Shown here piece by piece: positions 1 to 10,030 of a stretch of DNA of 64,000 bases; position 1 is the stretch's first letter; every line of letters starts with the position of its first letter. The notes beneath the pieces were generated by a model, which saw only the letters and a program-made list of their open reading frames with translations, made no database searches and had not been told where the DNA came from. Both the position numbers and the translations under genes were made by a program. The stretch comes from Thunnus maccoyii (lineage: Eukaryota > Chordata > Actinopteri > Scombriformes > Scombridae): NCBI RefSeq assembly GCF_910596095.1, contig NC_056536.1, positions 32,000,956 to 32,064,955 on the forward strand, given 5' to 3'.

Positions 1-484
1 TTTGTAAACCTCTGCAGGAAGTCTTTAGTTTCATTGACGGCAGCATAACGTGATTGATAAACGATAAACAGACAGAGCTGGTGTTAAACAGAGAAAGCTT
101 TCATTTGAGAATAAACTTTTTTACATTTCACTCATTAATGAATTAAACAAATGCTTCTATGATGTCATCAGTTAACTGTATAAGAGATGAATAAATATTA
201 TATTTCATGTCCTCAGTTTACACATAAAGATCCATTCTGGAGATCTAAAGAGAAAGATGGATAATGAGATAATTAACTTGTTATTAGAAAATAATTTTGT
301 CATCCAGAGGTAACGAGATAATTAACTTTGAGATAAGAAGATATTGAAAAATAAGATGTTCATGTATAAATACGTCTGTAGAGTTTCAGTAAAGAGCCAA
401 TGATTTGGTCACATTCTGTCTGCACCTCGTTATGCTCGTTGTTGCCGTGTGTTAACGAGACGCGGCCTGTGATTGGTCGAGCAG

Positions 485-1783
485 GGAGACGAGGTGGAAC
501 AAAGGAACCATCCTGAAGGCGTCGGTGGATTACATCCGCAAACTGCAGAAAGAACAACAGAGATCTCGAGAGATGGAGGAGAGACAGAGGAGGCTGGAGA
601 ACACCAACCGATCCCTGCTGCTCAAGATACAGGTACAGATCTCAACCAATCAGGGACCTCCAGCACTCTGATTGGTCCTGTTCTTAAAGAAACTAAAACT
701 AAAAACTCCAATGTCTATGAGTTGTTAACAGCTCCACCAAATAGTGATTTTTCCCTCTAAACTTCTCACATGCTTTCATTTACATAAATGTTCAAATGAT
801 CATTTATTATATGTTCAAAGTCCAAAAACTGAAAACAGATTTGTGTATCAGAACTTTGTTTTTTCTTCTTTCCTCTCCCATTAATCATCTCACGACCCCT
901 CAGATTTATCTGCTGACCCTTTGGAGGGGCCCGACCCCTAGGTTGGGAACCACTGGACTAAACTAGCTAACTGTATATAAAGTAGTGTAAACTAGCTCCA
1001 CCTCCAGCAGCTACAACAGTAACATGCTGCTCTAACACTGATGCTTCACTATTAATAATCTAATGATGTCATATATAATAATATATCAGTCAGAGGGACC
1101 AAACCACTACTTTTACTGCAATACTTTAACTACATCAAGCTCATAATACTTATGTACTTTTACTGCAATACTTTAACTACATCAAGCTCATAATACTTAT
1201 GTACTTTTACTGCAATACTTTAACTACATCAAGCTCATAATACTTATGTACTTTTACTGTAGGAGGGTTTTTCATGCAGGACTTTTATGGCATATTGTGA
1301 ATGTATTTTATTGGTACTTTTGCTTAATTAAAGGATCTGAATATTTCTTCCACCACTGCTCAGATCTGTGTAACATGTTTGTTTGTGTTGTTGCAGGAGT
1401 TGGAGCTTCAGGCTCGCCTCCACGGCCTCTCCTCCTCTTCCTCCTCTTCCTCTCTGGATGTCACCGTGGCCGACCCCCAGGCACTCCTCTCCCCCTCGCT
1501 GCCTCACCCCTCCTCCTCTGTGGTCATGACGACCCTGGTGACCCCCCTGCAGGGTTTAGATGCCCTTAGCTTTGCGGAGCTGGACGAGCCTCAAGGTGCG
1601 TCCGGCGTCTTCTCCCCCGACCTGATGTGTGACGTCGGGCTGACGTCGCTGGACATCCTGATGGAGGAGGGAGGAAGAGGAGACGTGATGTCACCTGCAG
1701 GAGGCGCTGACCCGCTGCTGTCCTGCGGAGCCTCAAAGAGCAGCAGCAGGAGGAGCAGCTTCAGCATGGACGACGACCTCTGA
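485..1783 (+). CDS. tfe3: MiT/TFE bHLH-leucine zipper transcription factor, TFE3-like (3' two coding exons only)
   Basis: Two coding exons are in the window: 485-632 (148 nt) and 1397-1783, ending in TGA; the start of the gene lies to the left. The first encodes the end of helix 2 and the leucine zipper ([20 protein letters not shown], then a Leu heptad region), and the second opens with [11 protein letters not shown]. The protein tail DILMEE ... DPLLS ... [13 protein letters not shown] matches the conserved C-terminus of the family, which carries regulatory Ser residues. The zipper reads KLQKEQQRS and NRSL.L.IQELELQA, closer to TFE3 than to TFEB (RMQKD, TNKQL) or MITF as I recall them. Family members bind E-box/CLEAR elements as dimers and control lysosomal and metabolic genes. 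The last exon is shorter (128 codons) than the mammalian one. The donor is CAG/gtacag and the acceptor ttgttgcag. Family assignment is very sure; the TFE3 assignment is likely. Confidence 0.9.
711..1358 (+). mobile_element. 5'-truncated non-autonomous hAT-type element in the tfe3-like intron
   Basis: The stretch matches the right-hand two thirds of the full element at 32879-33763, for example the block ending TTGGGAACCACTGGAC. It stops at the terminal motif CTTCCACCACTG, 38 bp before the last-exon acceptor. The left end is missing. It contains three tandem copies of a 47-bp unit (1111-1257) where the full element has about one. It fills most of the 764-bp intron. Confidence 0.7.
1111..1257 (+). 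repeat. 47-bp minisatellite, about 3 copies, inside a hAT-type element
   Basis: The unit starts TACTTTTACTGCAATACTTT and ends ATACTTATG. Copies are nearly identical. The same unit occurs in reverse orientation about 8 times at 15970-16330 and about once at 33596-33640, each time inside the same element family. Confidence 0.85.
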
Positions 1784-4700
1784 TGACGTCAGCACTCTGA
1801 TGGATATGATTGGTCCGTGCTGGAAGCGGGAAGCCGGCCTGCTGGGAGCTTTTTTTTTTAAATTTTTTTTATTTTTTAAATAGAACTATTTTTAATCGAT
1901 GACATCACAAACTGAACGAAGCACAAGTCGATGTCACAGGGAATCACTGTCCTACAGTGTAACCATGGCAACCGCTGTCCCTCCAGGATGCTCCTGTGTA
2001 ACCATAGTAACCACTGTATCCTCAGTGTAGCCATGGTAACTGCTGCATCTTCCTCTGTAACCATGGTAACCACTGTATCCTCCACTGTAACTGTGACATC
2101 CACTGTGTCCCGCAGCGTGATGACCGTTGAGTTCAGCCCAGAAACAACTAGAAGCTGATTGGCTGTTTCTGAACAAACCCACAGCTGATTGGTTGGTAGA
2201 GGTACAGCTGGTCAGCGCTCCAGGTGATCAATAACTCCTCAATATCAGGTGAAAAGTCTTAAATTCAGTTTTCAAAAACTCAGAATTTGTTTCTCGAGTT
2301 TTAGTTCAGAAGAAGTTTCTGGTTCTCAGGATAAACATGAACATCATCAGTGAAGAATTCAAAGTTTGGTTTAAAGTTCTTCATTTCGCACCACGAGGAA
2401 CCTAAAACATGTTCTTTGATGCAGCAGATGTTTCTGTAGGACGGAGGAGTTGTTTTTATAAACGTCCTACAGATCAAACTCTTAAACCGTCCTGACAAAC
2501 TGGCTCTTTTGTTTCCAATCAGCTGTTAATAGTCGTGTTTGATCAATCAGTGACCTGCAACACTGTAAGCTACGTCCTGATAGGTCCTGCTCCATCACAT
2601 GGTCAGGATCAGGGATGTTAAAAACTAGAATCATCGTGGAAGACTTTTTATGCCCGGAAGAGAAAAATAAAAGGATGAAAAATTGGAAATAACAAAAATA
2701 AAAATACTCATGCAAAGTCAAAATTCTGACTAAATTTAGATTATGAGATACTAATTTACACCATGGCGACCGACGGGTTAAAAGAATCACAGCATCCTGG
2801 TTTAAGTCCGGTCGGGGACGTTTGTCAGAGGTCGAACTCGCTGACTCTCTATATACTATATATACCTTAGGTAATAAGTCACAATTCTGATTATTATCTA
2901 ATAATCTTGACTTTTAAAGTCTTTTTTTTAACTTTTGAAATTATGAGATACTAATATAAAATTCTGATTTACCGTCTATTAATCTTTTTAAAAGTCCAAT
3001 CCTTGGTTCAGTAACTTGTAATTTTGACTAAGAATGACATTCCTCATAATTTTGACTTTTCACGAGTATTCTGTCATTCCTAAATTTATCTTTTCCCGGT
3101 TGCAATGAGCTTCCTCACAAAAGGAAAGACGGGTTCCCAGAAAAGTTTCTGTGGTTGAAAAGGGCTTAAAATCACCTCTGTTGATATTTTTTTTATATAA
3201 TGATTTAAATTAGAGTGAATCAGTTGTTTTAGCTGTTAACATGATCATAAAAGTCCTGCTGCTCAGCCATCAGTGATGTCACAGCAGGTGTCAGAGTCCT
3301 TCAGTGCTAAAATGATTGATCGATCATACTTGTTTCACCTGTTCTGACCAGTTTAACCACCTGAGATACAAGAGACAACATTATTAAACACCTCCGAGTC
3401 TTCAGTTGTGTAGTCACATGTAAGAGTTTTCAGAGTAAAGAAGCAGTTTGAAGAATCATTTCATATAGAATATGTGTTGTGTCTGTAAAAACAAAAAACA
3501 AAGTATATTCAGGAAAAAGGTTGGAGGCTTTTTAATGGGACGCCTGTTCTGACACTTCAGTCCTGTAAATGTAAATATGTACATAAACACATGAATCTAT
3601 AATCACTGTGTGCTGGAAACAAACACCCTGAGGAGATATTTTAGTGGAAGAAAAGAGAAAATTTTAGCTGACTGATTGATCTGATCAGGATTTATTATTA
3701 AAGATATTAGTCTGTTTTTATCTTTACTTTAGATTTTTGAGCTTCAGAGGAAAACGAAGGGAAACTATTGATCCACCAGCAGCATCACCTGGATCTGTTC
3801 TTATGTAGAGAAAAACTCACTTTAAAGGGGCATAAAGCTGTTTTAGCTGCTTCATCAGTGTTTACACTGATGTCCTTCATTCAAGCAGTTTCACTTCAAA
3901 ACTAAAATCCACCTGCAGAGAGATAATCCAGCATTTAGGAAGCTTTGTTATTTTATCAAAGTTTTCGTCATTTTGTAATTATGTTGAGAGCAGAGACTGT
4001 TTTCAAAATCTCACCTTGTTGAAGTTCAAATGTGAAATTTCAGAGTCATCTGTTGAAACTTTTTAATGGAAAAAGAAAAGGACCACATTCACTGAACTGT
4101 ATGAACTATAGGTTGGAACCAACTGCCAAGTTAGCTAGGTGTTAGCGATAGCATCTCCCATCTATGAATTAGTTCATGGACACCAGCTAGTTCAGCTAGT
4201 TGTAACTGTTAACTACAAACTTGATAGTTTGTACAGCTAATGTTAGGAGTTAACTGGAGCTATAGATGAATTATAATTCAGAACTAACTGCTAGCTGTTA
4301 TCTACAAAATATAGTTCCTACAGCCAACTATAGTAAAGAGAACGTTAGCTAACTGTTAGATAAAAGCCAGCTATAGCTAAGCTATCAACTCTATTAGTTC
4401 ATAGTTAACAGATAGGATAACATACTGTTAGCTGTAGCTTGTTGTTACAGACAAACTGTGTCTATACAGCCAACTAAATAGAAAGCTAACTGCCTGTTAG
4501 CTATAACTGAACTGCATGAACTGTAGTTTGGAAACAACTCCAAAGTTATAGCTATAGCTGGCTTTTATCTATCAACTCTATTAGTTCATAGCTTACAGCT
4601 AGGATAAGTAGCTGTTAGCTGTAGCTCACTGTTATTCAGAAACTTTGCAGTCGGCTACAGTTAAAAGTGAGCTAACAGACTGTTGGCTGGAGCTGAAAGA

Positions 4701-5400
4701 TATGAAACTGCATTGTGGAGCCAACTGATAAGTTAGCGGTTAGCTCAACAAAAGCGGTTAGACACAAGCTAACTCACTGCTGTAGCTGCAGCTAACAGTC
4801 AGTTAGCTTTGTCTCAAATATGTTTTCTGCACATTAATGTCATCTGCAGACAAATGTGAAGCAGCAGATTGTTTGTTTGGGTTTGTACAGAAACTCAAGA
4901 CTGATCTGATGTCAGCTCTTTGCTTCACATTCAGACATTCAGACTGTGACATCTGAACTTTAAATGTCTGAGATTTTAATCCAGTTGTCCTCCCTGATGT
5001 CATGAGACTAAAAACAGAACACAGGTTTAGTTTTATCAGTTCCTCACCGAAGGAGAAACATTTTAATAGTGAAAATATCACCAGAATAAAGAGCCATGAA
5101 CTGTCTGGATGTTACATGAGGTGATACCGGTTACTATAGCAACAGCAGCCGGCCCAGCTGTCAATCATCTGTTATCAGATGAAAGCTTCCTCCATAAAGG
5201 GATTTCTGTTTGTCATTTATTGATGTTTTTATTATGTTTATATGACATTTATGTTTACAAACACACAGCTCAGTGTTTCTGTGTTTCATGTAGTCTGAAA
5301 ATGATCTGAATGTTTCATTTAACGTCATGTTTGTTTTTATAGATCCTTTATGTTTCAGATTTAAACTTTTTTTATTGAAATAAACTGATAAAAAAAAAAC
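1784..5400 (+). other. Probable 3' UTR of the tfe3-like gene and downstream sequence
   Basis: There is no coding signal in this stretch. It follows the TGA stop of the TFE3-like gene. Candidate poly(A) signals exist; the clearest is AATAAA at 5379-5384, followed within about 10 bases by an A-run. That would imply an unusually long 3' UTR of about 3.6 kb. Earlier, weaker sites (for example AATAAA near 2684) could be the real end. Positions 1950-2110 hold a degenerate tandem motif around GTAACCATGGTAACCACTGT. Confidence 0.35.
4085..4810. repeat. Diverged tandem-like repeat rich in TTAGCT/AGCTAAC
   Basis: Segments such as CATGAACTGTAGTTTGGAA and CTATTAGTTCATAG recur in order at roughly 190-bp and 400-bp spacing (4092/4500 and 4383/4577). 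The intervening sequence is saturated with short self-complementary AGCT motifs. This looks like an old, decayed tandem repeat and is not coding. Confidence 0.5.
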
Positions 5401-5409
5401 CTAGTTTTT

Positions 5410-8400
5410 AAAATCTTTTTTGTCTTTTGTTTCCTCACAAACACAAACAAGTACACCAGCTGCTCTGTCTGTTTCCATCATTATATTATCATCATTTTTA
5501 TTCATGAAGTGTTTATAAGAACTATAGAAACAGTGTTCATCAATAGTTTTTACAGAAAAAGATGAAATATTTGCCAAGTACTACATTCAATGTACACAAA
5601 AAATAAAGAAAACAATAAAAAAAAAATAGTAAGGAAAGAGGTTTTTGTTACAATAAAAAATACTGAACATAATCTAACAATATTTCAATAATAATATTTT
5701 AAAACAAACCCTCACGTCAACAAATAACTTATTAATTTGCAATAACGGTGCTAATAAAGTCTATAAAAACATGAAAATATAATTCATTTACGCCTTACAC
5801 ATCTCTACCCATAAAAATAAAAAAACACATTTAAAAAATATACAAATAATATTAAAACAAATTATCTTAAACTGTAGTGACACATTTGTTCATTTTTAAA
5901 GTTTTGGTTTATATTTAGTTGGTTTATATTAATTAATTAATTAATTTATGTGCAAAAATGTTCATCAAAGGAGATGATTTGGTAGAATGACATTTGTATA
6001 TGTATATATTCATTAACATTAAATTAAATCTCTGTGTCCTCTTCAGTAGTCCCCTACTGAACATTTTTAAATGTTAAATGTTTCACATGTATTTACAACA
6101 CAGCTCAGTGGCGGCTGTCATCATGCTGTTGTCCACCGGAGGGCAGTGTCTGTCTGTCATTTTTTAAAGGACAGGTTTACAATATTTCAAGTGAGTCCTA
6201 AACCAGCAGTCAGGTGTCCATATGAGCAGTGAAAGAGGTTTTCCTCGCTGTAATCATTCCTCCTGTTCATACTGGATATTAAAAGATCCTTCAAATGTGC
6301 TTTCAATGGAAGTGATGGAGGATAAAATCCACAGTGTGTCCACACAGTCATTTAAAAGTCTCTGTGAAGCTTCTATTCAGCTTCAGCAGTCTGAGTTAGT
6401 CATATCAAGTGGATATCTGACACATTTACAGTCTTTTTAGCATCAAATTCCCTCTTTGTGTTTCCTCGGACAGTGTTTCCCTGTTGAGCTGCAGGTGGAA
6501 GTATAGTAACAAAAAGAGGGACTTTGGCACTAAAAAGACTGTAACGTTGAAAGATATCTACTTGATTTGACTCATTTGGATGCTGAAGCTTCATATTAGC
6601 TTCAGATAAACTTTTAAATACATTTTTGCACAGAAGGAGGACTGTCATCACTTCCATTGTAAGTGCATCATGAAGGGATCTTCTAATGGTCAGTATGAAC
6701 AGGAGGAATGATTAGGTGCCAAAGAAATGAGGTCAGAATAAAAATAACTAAAAAATGCAGCGGGCGCTGAATAGTATTGAAACTCTGCCAAGAATAACAT
6801 TGCCTGCAGGTGGGATCAAACCTATGACCTCATGTTTGTAGCGCTGTGTGCACTGAGCCAACATGTGACGCCATCAACAGTAAAGAAGATCAGATCTACA
6901 TGTGAAGACTTTTAACTACATAAGAGATAAGAGTTGCAGCTCTGACATTTTTATCATAATAAGGAGAACTAGAGTCACACAGCATGATGGTACATAATAA
7001 ACATGTTATGCAACTTTGTTTATAAGAGCAGAGTTATGAGGATCATTGCTGTGAGCCTGTATTAAACCCAGAACCTTAAAATAATCATTATCAGGGTTTA
7101 ACCACAGAGCCAGCAGGGGAACCTGGAAACAAGGAGCACATATTCACATTAGTGTTTGAAGGAAAAGACAATCTGTAAGTTTAAGAAATGAGAGAGTGAG
7201 GAGACAGACAGCCTGCCGATTGTACGGCAGTCAATGAGAGTGTGACGGCGCTCTCTCTATCGATTATGGTTCAGATCTCAAAAACTATAATTCCTATAGG
7301 AAATATATTTACATTTTGAGAGAGAGGAGGCTTGCGGCAACATTTTAAGGTGTGATATGCACTTGAGGAGTTAAAACTGTGGGAGTGAGATGTGTTTACA
7401 ATTTAAAAAATCTCTGCTCTGCTCTGTGCCTGACACTGATGAGGTCTGAAAACTGCTGTAAAAGCTCTCACTTTGGATTTAAATTGCTCCAAAAGTACAA
7501 AAGGTATCAGAATACAGAATACAACTTTGGAAATTCAAAGTTTTGTTAATGTTTTAAAGTTTGAATGAGGTCTGTAGGATGAGAGATGTTTGAGCAGTTG
7601 AGTTTCAAAGTGACAAACGTTATAGCTCAGTTGGATCGTTCCTTCTATTGACTGCAATTATAAATTCTGTCTAAAATGCTAGAAAACAGAAAAGTACATC
7701 TGTTGAATGAGCTGCACAGTTTGACATTCGAATGAGTGTAATATTGTGTAGTATGATGTCACGACCCCTCAGATGAATATCGTGGCCTGTTGGGGGGTCT
7801 CGAACCTCGGGTTTGAACTGTTTGGATATCGCAGTGTTTTTGGGCAAAGATGTGCAGAAATCTGTGGAAAAATAAAACTGACTGTTTTTCAAACTGACAC
7901 CTGATGGCGCGCATGTGTGTGTGTGCGTGCATGCGTGTCCTCTCTCGCTCGCTTTGATGTCGGGCATCCAGGGGTCGGAGGTCAGGTGGCGTTGTCATTT
8001 CAGTGATTTCCTGTTTCCTGTTTGGACGTCCTGGCTCGTCGCTTTGACAAACACGCACTTCCTGTACCAGCGGGACCCACTTCCTGTCCCGCCCGGCCTC
8101 GCCTCCTCCTTAGCTGTCAATCACAGGACTCAGAAACATCATAACACTGTTTCACAGCCAGGGAGTCCGAAAATGAACTTTATTTCTGCTGCAGAGGAAG
8201 AAACTCTGTTTATAATCATCTCTTTCATATAAAACACTGTCCTCTCGATATTATTAAACCTGAATTAACTGATGTTGTGTTTGATATGTTGAACTTGTTA
8301 GCAAACAGTTGCTTATTTCCACATCCAGCAGTTACGGAGCAACATCATCATTCATGTGGAGTTGTGTTTCTGTCCACCTGGTGAATATAAGTCCAATATT

Positions 8401-9590
8401 CACTCTCTTTTAGCTCTGTTTTTTAACTCTCTACCAACTCCTGAGGTAAATATCTGGGTCTTAAGCTGCTAAACGCTCCACTATGTTCACCAGCTAGTCT
8501 ACAGCTAACTGTGTCTGTTTGCCGTTTGGTGCTGAGCAGGTAGTGTACAGCAGCTTTTTAGAGCTTTTTCTCTGTAAACAGCTGCCTGCTGCGGCCCAAA
8601 ACGACGCTATGAGAGCGCTGAGAGTGAACCAAAACAGTAAAGTTGCAGCCGGACAGATAAACAATAAGGTGAAACTCAATTTAAAGCTCTGTACATTACA
8701 CACTGACAATGAATACGGTGGAGTTATAAAAATAAATCATACAGACATTTTAATGACATCTCACATTTAGAGAAAGTTTGCACAAGTTCTTGATGTACAA
8801 AGTTTTCTTAAAGTGAAGTTATTTGCATCTTTTAATGAGAAATTTACACAATGTGAAAAACTGAATGTTTCTTCCTTTAAAAGAGGTAAAAGTTGGACGT
8901 CTCACTCTGATCCAAAGTGTTTGACAGACAGATGTTTGTTTCCTGACGCCCACAGATCTGATTCTTTGTCTTTGCATCACTGACAATCAGGTATTCATCT
9001 GAAATATTGTTTTCAAATTTCAGCAACTGAAAGCTTCAATATATCCGACGTGACACTTCATAAAACACAAATGCTTGTAAATGTGGCAAACATGAACGCC
9101 TCACATCGGCAGAGTCTGTCGTCATGGTGATTAAACAACAAATTTAACGGATATGATGTCACCTAGTCAGTAACTGAACCCTCATTGGACCGACTGTCAT
9201 CAGACAACTGTCGTGAGTTAGTTGTCTGATGATGTGAACGCTTGCAAGTTGTAAACATGTGAATCTTCCCCATCAATCCCACGTGACCTGAATGCAGCAT
9301 AATTTTAGGAAGAGACTGGTTAATAATAAGATGACCATTAATTTCAGGCTCTACTCTGGTCTCCTGCTCACCCTCGTTGTCTCTACAGAGACGCACTGAT
9401 GTCCTGCAGGCACGTAAATAATCTAACATACATGTAGCTCAGTTTGTCCATGTATGTGTCCAACTCTTCACTAAAGAGGCAGATATCTAAACAAACAATA
9501 ATGCCGTAAAGTTTACTGAGCATATTCCTGATCCAAACCAAAACCCTGTTGACCAAGTCTGCACTTCTTCATTTTCTTCCCACACAATCT
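5410..9590. other. Intergenic stretch between convergent tfe3-like and I-mfa genes
   Basis: I see no gene here. It contains AT-rich sequence (5560-6040), a foldback element (6164-6716, listed separately), a short fragment of the hAT-type element near 7760-7820, and a stretch at 8300-8670 that resembles a common fish interspersed repeat (low certainty). The ORFs present are short and lack conserved motifs. Confidence 0.5.
6164..6716. mobile_element. Foldback (long-inverted-repeat) MITE-like element
   Basis: The left arm (TAATCATTCCTCCTGTTCAT at 6250) is the reverse complement of the right arm (ATGAACAGGAGGAATGATTA near 6696). The arms enclose about 400 bp. The same arms and interior recur in front of each intact C1q gene (43658-43999, 49092-49475, 57126-57513), so this is a dispersed repeat. 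No transposase is encoded. Confidence 0.65.
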
Positions 9591-9599
9591 GTTCAGCTG

Positions 9600-9605
9600 T
9601 TTATT
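9600..9605 (-). terminator. Candidate poly(A) signal of the I-mfa gene
   Basis: AATAAA on the - strand lies about 155 nt downstream of the I-mfa stop codon. It is the nearest canonical hexamer, so it is a plausible 3' end. Confidence 0.4.
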
Positions 9606-9758
9606 TAAACATTTCAAAGACTAAAAAAGATTTTTACGTGTTAGCAGGTCAGTCTGTGTCCACTCAGCCAGAACAAAGTTAACACATCAGTTCTGTTTGG
9701 AATTTCCTGTTCTTATTATCTCTGGCATCATCTTGTAGTCTGTCTCTGATTGGCTGCT

Positions 9759-10030
9759 CTATGTGGGGAAGCAGATAGAGCAGCACTCCAAACAGATCTC
9801 CAGGCAGTCGGACGAGTCCTCCAATATCCCACATTCCAACACGGCCTGACATGCCTCCTCTGTACAGGCCACGTCCCCCGCCGCCTCCAAGCAGCAGCAG
9901 CAGCCGCAGCCGTCCACAGTGTCACAGCACCCGGCCACGTCCCCTCCGCACGCCAGACACGATCCTACGGCTGAACACATGGACAGCAGTTCACAGAACA
10001 GACACCCCAGGAGACAGTGAACGCAACAGT
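9759..10030 (-). CDS. mdfi-like: I-mfa domain exon (terminal exon of the mdfi-like gene)
   Basis: The proximal 3' splice site reads tctctacag followed by ACTGTTGCGTTCAC. The G left by the preceding exon completes GAC, giving DDCCVHC. The exon is 272 nt and encodes 89 residues plus stop, with about 25 Cys typical of the I-mfa zinc-binding fold. Its first 21 nt are also the start of every unit of the adjacent minisatellite. Confidence 0.9.

Noticed and set aside
485-1783. Assignment of the bHLH-ZIP gene to TFEB on the basis of the neighbouring I-mfa gene
   Set aside because: The zipper sequence ([24 protein letters not shown]) and DILMEE fit TFE3 better. TFEB remains possible and a phylogeny would decide.
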